From assembly GCA_016617855.1 (NCBI GenBank), contig JAECUM010001912.1:1-64000 (forward strand): DNA of 64,000 nucleotides. The letters are read 5' to 3'. The stretch comes from Megalonaias nervosa. Lineage: Eukaryota; Mollusca; Bivalvia; Unionida; Unionidae. Below, in pieces: positions 11,935 through 23,245 of this stretch (position 1 is its first letter; each line of letters opens with the position of its first letter). The position numbers and the translations under genes are program-made. The notes under the pieces are model-generated. The model was not told the DNA's origin. It did not search any database and worked only from the letters and a program-made list of their open reading frames with translations.

Positions 11935-12213
11935 TTGTATGAGATGAGAGGGTTGGAGTACAGATATAAAAAGTTGTATGAGATGAGAGGGTCAGAGTAC
12001 AGGTATAAAAAATTGTATGAGATGAGAGGGTCAGAGTACAAATATAAAAAATTGTATGAGATGAGAGGGTCAGAATACAGATATAAAAAGTTGTATGAGA
12101 TGAGACGGTCAGAGTGCAGATATAAAAGGTTGTATGAGATGAGAGGGTCAGATTGCAGATATAAAAAATTGTATGAGATGAGAGGGTCAGAGTACAGATA
12201 TAAAAAATTGTAG
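11935..12213. repeat. 39-bp minisatellite, 7 units, open on both strands
   Basis: The unit is TTGTATGAGATGAGAGGGTC followed by AGAGTACAGATATAAAAAG. As 39 is divisible by three, an open frame persists (plus: 13-residue repeat YEMRGSEYRYKKL; minus: YNFLYLYSDPLIS). The plus ORF would start at 11860. No transcript or homology evidence supports coding, and both strands are equally open, so I treat it as a satellite. Confidence 0.9.
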
Positions 12214-13720
12214 GTACATGACAATGTTGAATATTTTATTTACCAAACTTTAAAACATGAAGTCATAGCATTTGGTAGCGTAAACATCTGAAAACTGGAA
12301 CACGTAAGACCAATAGAAACATCCAGTTTTTAGAGAGTTATGTTTTCAGAGATGCCAAGAAAGCAGAGAGCATTTTCATTGCCTTTTTGAATTAAGGAGT
12401 ACAATATAAGAATATGTTATCAAGAAGGAATTTATGTTGTGAGTTTATATATTCTGTATTTATTATAAAGTTAGCATTTCATAGGATTAAAATAATACAA
12501 GTTGTAATTGGTGAATGTAACACAAGCAACACAAATTAATGGAGATACACATGGATTAGTATCGTATGTATCACTTATTTAAGAAATCAGTCACTTGATG
12601 TTGGACCTGAAGTAGGAATTGCCTTGGATTGTCAAAACCAATGATAAGCAAGTTCAGTTAGTTTTTTTGTCTTATAATTTGCATGATTTGCTGACTCTGA
12701 ATTTAGTTCCACATCCATTGTTCTGGTACCCAGTGATATATTCAGATTTTTGTTTCAGAATATCAGAGACTGTAATTTTTCCAACACTGAAACTTATCTC
12801 TAATTCTCTTCGGAAAGTCTTAGGAATTGTTTACTAATTCCTTATCATAGGGACTTTGTCTGTAAGAGACAAGTCAACATGTCGCTGCTTCGCAGGTGGT
12901 TTGGATGTGATTTTCAGTGAATACACAAATATAATATTGTATATATATATTATATTCATGTATTTAAGTTGTCCAAACTGTGAACACATAGACCCAGAAC
13001 TGTTGTTGCTGCTCGATTCACTTGAAAGCTTGAGTACAACAAAATGCCAGAGTATTATGGCAAGGATAAAGAAAAAATTCCCCTTGGACAATATATTTTT
13101 GTGTGTCTGCTTGGGCCCTTTGATAAAAAATGCATATTGTGTGGGTGAAATGTTAGATCTTAACAGACAAGGAGATCAAGATGTCTAATGATCGTTTTGA
13201 TCTAAAGACTAATTGCACGCACATGTGTTTTGTCACCCACCTCGCTTTCATTAGTACTGAGTTTACTATATTTGGCAATTGATTGTTATAGTTTGGGAAG
13301 TACATAAAAGCTAAGTCATAATTTTGTTGGATAAATATGGAATTCCATAATTAAATTAAATATGGGGAATATTGATGACATGTCACATTTCTTATTTTTC
13401 CCCATATCCCATTTCAAAATAGGCCAGTATATTTGTGATGGTTTAAAACATTTAAAACTTAGACTGGGGGAAGATTATGTCCTTTCATTTGTGGGGAGGG
13501 ATTCTGTCTTTCACCCATTATGGTGTGCTGTGTTTGCAGTTGGTTACATATGAATAAAAGTCAATGCAGTCCAGACTTTTCAAGGAGGCCAAGAACAAAG
13601 TTTAAATTATGTTGTCATTGTCATCCAAAAAAAAAAAAAGGATTTTTTACAGACATATGTATTGAGTGCAATAATAGATATCTAAAGACATTTCAACCTA
13701 ATCTATGCAAATCCTGATTC
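12214..13720. other. unassigned noncoding DNA
   Basis: Open frames of 60-110 codons are present (12856-13188 and 13520-13717, plus strand), but none shows a recognisable domain or convincing splice context. Confidence 0.4.
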
Positions 13721-13727
13721 TTCTGAG

Positions 13728-14053
13728 CCTGGCCTATTCAAACCTTATAAAGTACTGCCATTTTGTAATGCAGTTCAAGACAGACTTAACAGTCTGGCCT
13801 ATTCAAACCTTATAAAGTACTGCCATTTTGTAATGAAGTTCATGACAGACTTACTAGTCTGGCCTACTCAAACCTTATAAAGTACTGCCATTTTGTAATG
13901 CAGTTCATGACAGACTTAATAGTCTGGCCTATTCAAACTTTATAAAGTACTGCCATTTTGTAATGCAGTTCATGACAGACTTAATAGTCTGGCCTATTCA
14001 AACCTTATAAAGTACTGCCATTTTGTAATGCAGTTCATGACAGACTTAATAGT
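13728..14053. repeat. 65-bp minisatellite, 5 units
   Basis: The unit is GTCTGGCCTATTCAAACCTT followed by ATAAAGTACTGCCATTTTGT and a GACAGACTTAATA end. Copies are over 90 percent identical by eye. Confidence 0.95.
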
Positions 14054-16990
14054 GACTAACATTAGGAATAATACATCAGTATAATGCTAAGAGATGTTTC
14101 AAGCTAAAAGACCATGTCTTACTAGTGCATTAACATGCAAAAGATATGGTATTTAACAGCGTAATCACATCACATTTGTATATTTAGTTCTTAGAAGCCC
14201 AGAACTGTTAGTGAATAAGTCAACTAGTAAAATAGGTCAATTAGCATTGATGAAACAAAATTGAAGCAGTTTAATGGGATTGGTGATAATGACATTGTTA
14301 TGGGGGGGGGGCAGTCATATACAGAGGGGATCACTGCACATGTCCCTATATTATTGGGACTCGTTACCATTTATCATGGCCTGAGACTGCCATTTAGTTG
14401 TAGCAGTTGTATGCTCATGTACTGACATTTATGATAATTAATTTTCTAACATAACTGACATAAGATGCAACAGTTGGTTTAGTAAAAAGAGTGGATCAGT
14501 CATGCATTTCGATATTTACACATTTTTCAAGAGGAAACCTGATGTGATTTTAAAACAAATTGCTGTTGTAGATTTAACAGAAAAGGTAATTTATTTATAG
14601 AAATGCATACAATGCCTCCATTTTACTCTAAATATATAGTAATGAAGTTCAGACAAGGATCTGTAAAGAACAATGCAGAGCAATATGTTCATGTCATGTC
14701 ATATGGCAGACGGCTGTTTGCACCTGGTTACCTTCAAGGCAGATTAACTTTGTGTGGGAAAATTGAACATTGTCTCAAGTGCTGTTATCAAATAGATTAC
14801 AGGTCCATGTAAAGAAATGGAAGTTGTTTGAGAGTTTATATGGGAAAATCTCCTCCTGTTTTGCAAATAAAAACTGTGAAAATGCTTTTTCAACAAAGAA
14901 ATACTGCAGGTCAGGTTTTGGAGAATTATTATAAACAAACTGAGGATCAAGACAGATTTCAGTGTGATCTGTTGTATCAGATGTGATTTTAATTTAATGT
15001 TTAAGCTGTTATTAGTTTGCCAATTAGGAAAAAAGGACAAAGTTGCTTCACATCTTACTTTTATGTAAATTTCCTCATCCTATTGTTTGACATACATATT
15101 GCTTTTTTGGTGCTAGTGGTGGTTTAATTTCTGTTTTTATTTTTGAGATTAAGATTCTGTTTTTATTTTTGTATACAAGTTTTGCATGGAATATACACAG
15201 TATGTGGTACATCATTGCACACCCAAGACCCTATGTTCTTAAGAACCCTTGTATACAGTTTTGTTTACTTTTAACAGATATTTACAACAATGGCTGTGGG
15301 GGTTGGGGTGGAAGAAGCAAATGAGTCTTAATCCAGTAGTGCTCTTTAAAGCAGTTCAGAGAGCAATTTCATTACGCTTCACTCTTCTGCATGATGTGTT
15401 ATACTGTGTTTATTCTGCATGTCTTTGGATCTGAGGCAACCTCGTTTTATATCCCTCAGCAAATATGGAAGTGACATATAGTACAACTCCTATCCATTCA
15501 TCTCTCATTAGGTAAAGTTCTGTAATAGAGCTGTTTACGAATTAGGCATTTGTGGCACAATGCATAATGACTTCATGCGTAAAAATAGCACCACTTGGGT
15601 GTCTTTAACCCTATGAGCAGACTGTAAGATGGCAGCTAAGTTTCAATAGGTAGATTTAACTGAAGATGTTTCTGCAGCAAAATTATAGAAAATCTAATTT
15701 ATCCGACTTAAAGGGTAGATAATATCCATGTAAGTGGAAATCAGCGTAAATTTATATTCTTTATTTCGGTAATTTAGGCTACATACAAAAAAGGTCACTA
15801 TATTGAAGTGCAATGCACTTCTTATGATATAACTGTCAGACATTAAGCACAGCCTGAGGTTTTTGCCTAGTTGATAAATGGTATGTAAACTATGGACTTG
15901 GAGATCAAATCAAACTACATAACTTTTCTAAAGATGGACGGGCATACCAACATTAATCTTAATATATTTTCTCAAATATCTAGGTAAATTTTAAAAAATA
16001 CAGTGCTCATCATGAACTAATAGTAAATTATTTCTGGAACAAAAGTTACAAAAATAAGAATCAGTGTGACCTAAAGAAAACCTCCGAATCAGTGTGACCT
16101 ACAAAATGTTCAGAATCAAAATGACCTTCATATATACCTGCCTTCATCTGAAGTTTATGTCTAGGACATCTAAATATAGAAAAGTCCAGAGGAATATAAA
16201 AAGGTGATCCTTTTTTGCATAGATGTTTCTCAGCATTCCATAATGACTCGTATTATTATTATACATAGATTGTGTTGATTGTTGCTGCCTTTCATGCCAA
16301 TTTTGATGCATCCTTTTTAATGTCTGAAAAGGTTAGTGCATGAAAAGCTTTAATTCATATATTTTTTTCTCTCTTTCAAAACTGAAATAATCTTCAGGAT
16401 TTCCTCCACCACAGTTGTCTCAATTTAATTATAGCTATGTTACTTAAGATTCTTCATGATTATTGTATGGATTAACATTAATAATCTGATTCATTTAGTT
16501 TTCGATTTCACCAGTCAGTCTTATAATTAAAACAAATGTACATTGAAATGGAAGAACAAACATAGGTAGGTGCATATAAATTGGTAAGTAAAAGAATAGA
16601 TGTAAGAATAAATTGAATAAAAGAATGAATAAGCAAATAAACATGAAATGAATATAAGAATAGACAGACAAGTAGGAGAATTGCAAAATATATGAATTTA
16701 CACACAAATGTGAATAAAGAAGAGGGTAATGAAGGACCATAACATTTCACAAAATGGATACTTTAATTTTACTGAAACCAGGAATGGAAATGCAACATGC
16801 AAAATGCAAGATGCAGATTAAAACAATGAACAGAGTTTACTATTGAAATGGTTTTTGTTTTAATTTATTAGACCAAACAATAAAACAATTATCTTTTTTT
16901 AGCTGATAAATAACTAACCATATTATCTCACCAAATTTGAGGTCTTAAAAACTATAAAACAAGTCTTTATTTGTTTCATCTACTAAATCT
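14054..16990. other. unassigned noncoding DNA
   Basis: I see no gene. There is a G9 run near 14300 and short repeated AATCAGTGTGACCTA blocks near 16060-16130. Confidence 0.4.
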
Positions 16991-16999
16991 GGCTCACAC

Positions 17000-17145
17000 A
17001 TTTTATTGGAATGTTATTTTGTACACATTGATATTAGTGTTGTTTTGTACACATTGATAGGAGTGTTATTTTGTACACATTGATATGAACAGAGCAACAT
17101 AGTTCACAGAACATTGATATGAACAGAGCAACATAGTTCACAGAG
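17000..17145. repeat. two short tandem repeats
   Basis: GTGTTATTTTGTACACATTG occurs about three times (17010-17085). GAACAGAGCAACATAGTTCA occurs twice (17086-17145). Confidence 0.8.
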
Positions 17146-17329
17146 TGTAAGGTACAGTTTGGCATAAGCATCAAATTGCTTACACTCCAGCTTTGTTCTG
17201 TTTTTCTGAAAGAAGTATTGCCTTTCACACAAGGTCTTGTGAGTAAATTAAATCAAATTCTGTTTATAGCAACAAGGTGAATTCATAACCTGCCCTGTTA
17301 GGTCACTGTCACATTTCTGGTTTATGCTA

Positions 17330-17690
17330 AAGTCACTCCATGTTAAATGTCTATCTTTGCATAGAAACAAATGTCCTAAAACAATCTATGTTACATGCCT
17401 ATCTTTGCATAGAAAAATTATGTGTAATCCTAAAACATTCCATGTTGTATTCCTCTCTTTGCATAGGAAGAAACTGTATCATCTTAAAACACTGCATGTT
17501 ACATGCCTATCTTTACATAGAAAAATTATGTCATCCTAAAACACTCCATGTTACATTCCATTCTTTGCATTGGAAGAAACTGCATCATCCTAAAACACTC
17601 AATGTTACAAGCCTATCTTTTTATAGGAAGAAACTGTCTGAAAACACTTCATGATACAAGTCTGTATTTGCATAGGAAGAATCTGTGATC
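17330..17690. repeat. about 55-60 bp minisatellite, 6 units
   Basis: Units contain CCTAAAACACTCCATGTTAC followed by CTATCTTTGCATAGAA, with spacers of varying length (GAAACTGTATCAT or AAATTATGT). Because unit lengths vary, frames are not conserved. Confidence 0.85.
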
Positions 17691-17850
17691 CTTAACTGAA
17701 GTTTATTCTGTTATTAAATGAAGTTGCAAGGGTGTGAAAAATTGATTTCATAAATGGAGCATGTGATTCTCAGTATCCTCTATTTGCTGTTATTATTAGT
17801 TTCAACAATGGACATACCAAATAAATGTACCAATTTATTCAAAATACAAA

Positions 17851-17854
<4 letters not shown>

Positions 17855-17911
<57 letters not shown>
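17855..17911. repeat. (TA)n microsatellite
   Basis: TA dinucleotides over about 57 bp. Confidence 0.97.
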
Positions 17912-17914
<3 letters not shown>

Positions 17915-18407
17915 TGACTAGTTATATATGTATTCAATGTTTGCAGTGAAATGTTGTGTTATGAACAAAATGCTTTGAGCACAATGCCTGTATACTTCTT
18001 GATGGAAAGACATACAGAAATTGATATACCGCTTGGAGCAAATGCATTTATATCTTTGAATCACATCTGTAACTGTTCATTTTAAAAATTGCAAGGATCT
18101 TAGCTGCCTCCCAACCCCATTGAGGTTTAAAGCTTCATTCACAACACTGGGCACAGCCTTCAAGATCATAATGCATACTGCACATACAAGTGGAAACCTT
18201 TCAAGTCCAGTTGATTCACATTTTTGTGTGAGTCTTTACATGTATACTTATTACAAATTTTTTGTTGCACACTGAACACCCCCCCCCAAGATAATTATCT
18301 CCGTAGTTATGCAAGAAAGCCATTTATTTTGGTAGCATTTCAGTAGCAAATATTTGTAGTCTTTGATTATCCTAAACTTGAAGGATACTTGGAGAATATT
18401 GTACACT

Positions 18408-18413
18408 TTTATT
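18408..18413 (-). promoter_or_regulatory. candidate polyadenylation signal of the Tae4/Dae4-like gene
   Basis: AATAAA on the minus strand, about 77 nt after the proposed stop codon at 18490-18492. Spacing is normal for a short animal 3' UTR. The hexamer is common in AT-rich DNA, so this is supportive only. Confidence 0.4.
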
Positions 18414-18489
18414 TAATTATCACTCTTGAACACAATTCTTAAATCTTCTGATCAGTGCATGTTACTTAAACTGGTTTTTGTTTTTGATT

Positions 18490-18674
18490 TCAAGACTGAG
18501 CCTGATGTTTCAACTTGTGCTTTCCATGTCTTGCCTTCCTAATGTCATAGTGGTCCTTTAGATACTTTCTGCGGAATGACGGATGTTGAAGTAATTCCGT
18601 AAGACTGGGTTTTGGTAACTCTACTGCCTGGCCTGTCTCAGGTTGAGATGTCACCCTTCCAGTGCAATTGGAAT
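18490..18674 (-). CDS. dae4-like: Tae4/Dae4-like gene, last coding exon (basic C-terminal tail)
   Basis: A pyrimidine-rich acceptor ends in TTTCTTTTAG at 18675-18676 and joins exactly in phase 1 to the donor of the upstream exon, forming an Asp codon across the junction. The exon then runs 60 further residues to TGA at 18490-18492. The tail has a proline-containing linker (residues ~11-22), a leucine-rich helix-like stretch (SLTELLQHPSFRRKYL) and a very basic end rich in Lys, Arg and His (about residues 33-57). Bacterial Tae4 proteins normally stop near the FWE block, so this tail is an animal-side addition. It may bind anionic surfaces, which is inference. The intron is about 1.54 kb. Confidence 0.75.
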
Positions 18675-20215
18675 CTAAAAGAAAGTAATAATGGATTACA
18701 TTTGTGTCTAGTTACATGTAGTCATCAGACCTATATAATATCACTTATTTGGTAAACACTGGTAAACTTTTCAGGCAAAATATATTTTGGTTCAAGAAAC
18801 TTGGGGGTGGGGGTGGGGGATGACTTGTTGGGAGATGGAAATTTTGTTGAGTGAATGGGGTTTTACTTCAGTAATTTTTTTTTAAAATGGGATGACCCAT
18901 CCAAGTTGTTTCCATTAGTTAAGATAATCCATGTATACTACCAATATGTCAACATACAAAATGGCACCACCCTACCACTGAGAAACCTTTGACAGATCCC
19001 TGCCAAGTTGGCATGTGTATTGATAATGTATCACATTGTAGGTCATGTATCACAAATTGTATCACTAAGAGGCAGGGGCTATCATGTCACGCCTAATTAA
19101 AAGTAGCCTTCATGTGAAAAATAACTGGCTATGAAGACCTGAAGGGACAATTCCAGCAACATTTCTAAGAAAAGAGGATTGAATAAATATAACATTTTTT
19201 ATCACTTAATGAACAGAGTTAGGCCTTAAGTGCCCTCAAAATGTAAACTTGCCACATTCCTTATTTAGAGGACTGAAGAAAATTATATTAAGTTTGAATA
19301 AATCCAGATATTTTTCATGTTTATGTATAAATTCCCAAATTTAAGCCATGCAACCCATCTTAAGATTAGGTGCAGTCTTTTAATTCAGATAAACATGTCA
19401 CTTGAGTTGTATCACTGATTTAAGGAGTTAAACATGTCACTTGAGTTGTATCACTGATTTAAGGAGTTAAAACTTGCAAAGTGGAAGAATTTGGTTTGTC
19501 TATGAAAAGGAAATACCACTGTCTCTGTTTCCACTTTGCCTGATTCATTGGATAATTTAGTCTCTGTTTACATTCTTTACAAACTCACTCTTGCCATACC
19601 AAATCGATGAGACTGTTTCCTGTAATATTAATACAAAGTACTGGTTTTGAAATAAGAACATTATTGTGATAATCTTTGTTTAGGTTAAAAAAAAAGAAGC
19701 AGATGGAAAATACAAGATTTGAAGTAAAAGTTAGGTTTTATTATACCCAAATGAAATTTGAATCAGTTCTGTGGGTAAACATGTCATTTACAGTGCAATC
19801 TGAACAGCAATTTGGTAGCTTTGGAAATGTGAAGATTGCTATTATTGCTATTTAGTTATTATATCAAATTTTACATAAACTTTTACCTTAGCATGCTGGC
19901 TGACCTGTTTTAATAACCATGAGTCTAATTTCTGTTGTCTCATTTTTTCAGCCTTGAAAACCCATACCATTTTTATGTTGTTAATGACGTTCTTGCAAAA
20001 TTTTGTTTTTCTTTTCCCCCATGCACATTTTAACAAGTTTTCAACATGTGCTTCAAAAACAGTAGCCCATTACCAAAGATAGACATGGACACAAAAAATA
20101 AAAATGCTTCAGGGCAAATAGATTTTTACATTGGGCCAATACATTTCAACAGCTACTTGCCCTGGCATGTGTTTGATAAAGAAACAAATTTCTTGAGCAA
20201 TAAATAATGCCTTAC
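18675..20215 (-). other. intron of the Tae4/Dae4-like gene
   Basis: The donor CAG|GTAAGG is at 20216/20215 and the acceptor TTTTAG is before 18674, both strong GT-AG sites. If the intron is not removed, the frame reads on for 36 codons to a stop before 20109, giving a different hydrophobic C-terminus. A 39-bp direct duplication (AACATGTCACTTGAGTTGTA block) lies inside at 19391-19468. No other content recognised. Confidence 0.7.
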
Positions 20216-20725
20216 CTGGTGACTCCCAGAATTCCACAGTCAGTAAACTGTGCTCATCTATCCAGTCTTTCGATTGATGGAAATGATAACAATCCCATAA
20301 TGCAACATGCCCTTTTGGTTGGTTCCCAGTTTTTGTGTAAGTTATCACTCTCAAAATTCCTTGCTTGTTAAAAAAGTTCTCCTTAGTCTTAATTGGATCC
20401 AACTGATGCAATTTAGAAACTGTAGGATACCCATATCTATCCGCTAGGAAGGGTCCAAACGCAATTGGAAGATAAATATATTGTAATCCACCATTTCCAC
20501 TCACACTGTCTCTTCCATATTTGGACAAGCGAATCAATTCCTTCCCAAGAGAATGCAGACCTCCTATCTTGTTCAGTGAATAAGAAAGTCGCAGTGCACT
20601 TGTGTCATGGATCAGTAAGTCTTTGCTGTTGTTTTCACAGCCAATAAGTTTCAGAATTTGATGATTATTGTATGTGCCATTATGATGAAGATACCCAGGG
20701 TAGTTATCTTTGAGCTGCTGAAAAG
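20216..20725 (-). CDS. dae4-like: Tae4-family amidase domain exon (domesticated amidase effector), Cys-to-Ser variant
   Basis: The translated exon covers nearly a whole Tae4 domain (about 170 residues). In order: FQQLKDNYPGY near the start; the nucleophile block DTSALRLSYSLNKIGG at about residues 41-56 of the exon; a YIYLPIAFGPFLADRYGYP block; FFNKQGILRVI; the histidine block GHVALWD; and LTVEFWESP at the end. Family members (type VI amidase effectors and their animal dae relatives) are NlpC/P60-like cysteine peptidases that cut peptidoglycan cross-links between D-Glu and mDAP, and animal copies are secreted antibacterial factors. Here the nucleophile position reads Ser (AGT, near 20605) in place of Cys, while His and the Trp-Asp pair are kept. 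Activity is thus doubtful. The exon ends at an excellent donor. The 5' acceptor could be at 20726 (phase fits the exon below) or at 20739. Family call by recognition, not by search. Confidence 0.85.
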
Positions 20726-20843
20726 CTGGAAGCTGCAGCTGAAAAAAAACCTAGAAATGTAATCATTACAAATGATAGGACAAGAAAACACATTTCATTA
20801 CATATTGAGAATTGCACTCTGAAAAAATATTTGTAATTTTTAC

Positions 20844-20907
20844 CCAAAAATCCCAATAAAAATGGCAAAAATAGTAATAAAATAAAGAAAGAAAGGAAAA
20901 GTGACAT
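20844..20907 (-). CDS. dae4-like: tentative first exon: signal peptide of the Tae4/Dae4-like gene
   Basis: ATG at 20905-20907 opens a 21-codon, almost wholly hydrophobic segment (MSLFLSFFILLLFLPFLLGF) ending at G|GTAAAA. Splicing to the acceptor at 20726 restores the Tae4 frame and gives an Ala at the junction, a plausible cleavage region. The full model would be 252 residues. Weak points are that the donor lacks G at +5, the intron is only 118 nt, and the leader has no basic n-region. The true first exon could lie further upstream. Confidence 0.4.
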
Positions 20908-20958
20908 AATACTAATATAAATATGAAATCATATGGCAAGTTTAACTATTTTCCTTAT

Positions 20959-21172
20959 TTTGAAAACTGAGTATTTTATACTGACCACTAGATGGAAGTA
21001 AACATAATACATTTGTAGACATCAGATTTTGAAAACTGAGTATTTTATACTGACCACTAGATGGAAGTAAACATAATACATTTGTAGACAACAGATTTTG
21101 AAAACTGAGTATTTTATACTGACCACAAGATAGAAGTAAACGTAATACATTTGTAGACATCAGATTTTGAAA
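20959..21172. repeat. 69-bp tandem repeat, 3 units
   Basis: Units contain TGAAAACTGAGTATTTTATA followed by CTGACCACTAGATGGAAGTA, starting near 20961, 21030 and 21099. The array lies about 50 bp upstream of the tentative start codon at 20907, so it would sit in the promoter region if that exon is real. Confidence 0.93.
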
Positions 21173-22470
21173 AGGAAGGCTTTTGAGGTTGTTCTAAGTC
21201 ACTTCATGAGAAGGGTAAGAATTGCTTTATAGCCTCCTACTTGAACGATTTCAATTTGATAAAGGGAGCTAAATAAACAAGATGGCAGCCAGCCCTATTT
21301 ACTCAAGATAGCTTCCCTTAGCTTTCTCTCTTCCTGAAGAGCTCTCAAGTACCCAGATTTACTGGTGGTGCAGATAGTGACAAATAAGGCGAGGGCTTTT
21401 GATAGGTACCTGATGTGCTCTTTGTCTCAGCAACAACAAGGGCACCTGCTGGGCTCTTGTATCATATTAGCTTAGACCATATTTTGTTGTATGTACAAAG
21501 GCTTAAGATATACATTCCATCCATGTATAGAGACAGGTTGTGAGAAGTAATAATGTCTAAACTATTTACGGTTGAGTTCACTTAGCATGAACTATTATTG
21601 TCCAGAGAAATTTATTTATAAAAATGGAATTTATGACAAAAGAGCAATAAATAAATTCATGATATTAACATCTATACTTAAATACCAGTACTTAATCTCC
21701 AGACTATCGGATTTTGTGTGCTGAACACAAACTGGTCATATAAATTGCTTCTCTGCTAAATATATGCTCATGTAATGAACTTCAAGATACACCATCATGA
21801 AATTCTCTTTTGCAGTGTTACTATTTAAAATTGGGTAAAAATTAAGGAATTTTTAAAATGTTAACTTGAGAAGGACCAGATTCAGCAATTTTTTAGAGAA
21901 ACTTAGCAAAAATTCAGATCACATTGTCTTATTGCATAGGTTACTTTTAAGAATTTTGTTTTACTGATAAGTAAATTAAATATTGTTAGGCACATATAAC
22001 AATAAGGGCATTGCAGAGATAAGTATAAAAATAAACGACATCAGGCATACCTTTATTTAGCAGAGAATGATATGATGCATTGATTTATGTTTGACAGGTC
22101 ACTTAATTAATGTTCTACATCTTTACTTCAAAAATGTTTGAATGTTACCCATGTTTTTTTATAAACAATTACAAAGTGATTACAATAGATCCTCTTCTGT
22201 AGCAAGACTAAAATTATCTATTAAACTGGCCATTTTCATCTATAAACATAATGTCTGTTGGCCAGGAAGACTTACATGGAGGATATATACACATTTCTAG
22301 TAGATGTATACAGGTCATCAGTACAGGAACCTGATCTGAGTGCTTGTTTATGGTGTCAAGTTTTAAGTGGAAGGACACTGCATCTCGCATGACCCAAAGA
22401 GTCAAGTGTGATTTGATGTACTTCCACTAGCAAGGCACACTACAAGCACCCAGATCAAGTTAAAATACTG
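21173..22470. other. unassigned noncoding DNA
   Basis: This is upstream of the Tae4/Dae4-like gene. No TATA box or exon stands out and I see no repeat. Confidence 0.4.
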
Positions 22471-22471
22471 A

Positions 22472-22472
<1 letters not shown>

Positions 22473-22547
<75 letters not shown>
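22473..22547. repeat. (TA)n microsatellite
   Basis: TA dinucleotides over about 75 bp. Confidence 0.97.
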
Positions 22548-22549
<2 letters not shown>

Positions 22550-22625
22550 TGAACATGTTTTTCATAATAAAAAGACAAGGTTTTATAACATTGTTGCATG
22601 ACATCGTCCTTGACAGCAAGAAGGT

Positions 22626-22765
22626 TTCAGATCGGCCTTGGGAAAAGTAGCATTTATCGTGAGTTGGGAAAAATAGCATTTATCTTGAGTTAGGAAAAGT
22701 AGCATTTATCGTGAGTTGGGAAGAGTAGCATTTATTGTAAATTGGGAAAAGTAACCTTTATTGTG
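22626..22765. repeat. about 25-28 bp tandem repeat, 5 units
   Basis: Units of the type GGGAAAAGTAGCATTTATCG followed by TGAGTT. Confidence 0.85.
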
Positions 22766-23124
22766 AGTTTTATAACGATGGGTATATAATAATACAAGGA
22801 AATATTTCACGGGTAAAATGGGAACAATACGTTTGAATGACTGGCATGTTTCAGTGGATATAAGGATGGATTTCACTCATATATTGGAAACATGTATTAT
22901 CCTTAATGGATTTGTTAAGTTTATTGTCATTTGTTCAATAATGTTTAATTTTCAAGTTTGTGACCAGGACATAAATCGAGATAAAATTATATCACGTGTC
23001 AGTTTTCTCACATGTAATTATCAGGGCTAACTTTTGGCGGCATGTTCTGCGCATTAAATTTTCCAATAAATTGATTAATATGTAGATGAAGACAGCCTTT
23101 GGCTTTATTACTAGATCTGAGTCT

Positions 23125-23245
23125 TTTGTCAGCAGTAGCCAAATGCCCTGGTTAACTATTTCTTTGCGGGCAGTAGCCCAATGCCCTGGTTAACTATTTC
23201 TTTGCGGGCAGTAGCCCAAGTCCCTGGTTAACTATTTCTTTTGTA
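23125..23245. repeat. 38-bp tandem repeat, 3 units
   Basis: The unit is GGGCAGTAGCCCAATGCCCT followed by GGTTAACTATTTCTTTGC. GGGC..GCCC forms a small hairpin in each copy. Confidence 0.9.

Noticed and set aside
20109..20215. Extension of the Tae4/Dae4-like exon to the stop before 20109 as the true C-terminus
   Set aside because: A near-perfect donor (CAG|GTAAGG) precedes it and an in-phase exon with a good acceptor exists at 18674, while family similarity ends at the donor. Kept only as a possible intron-retention form.
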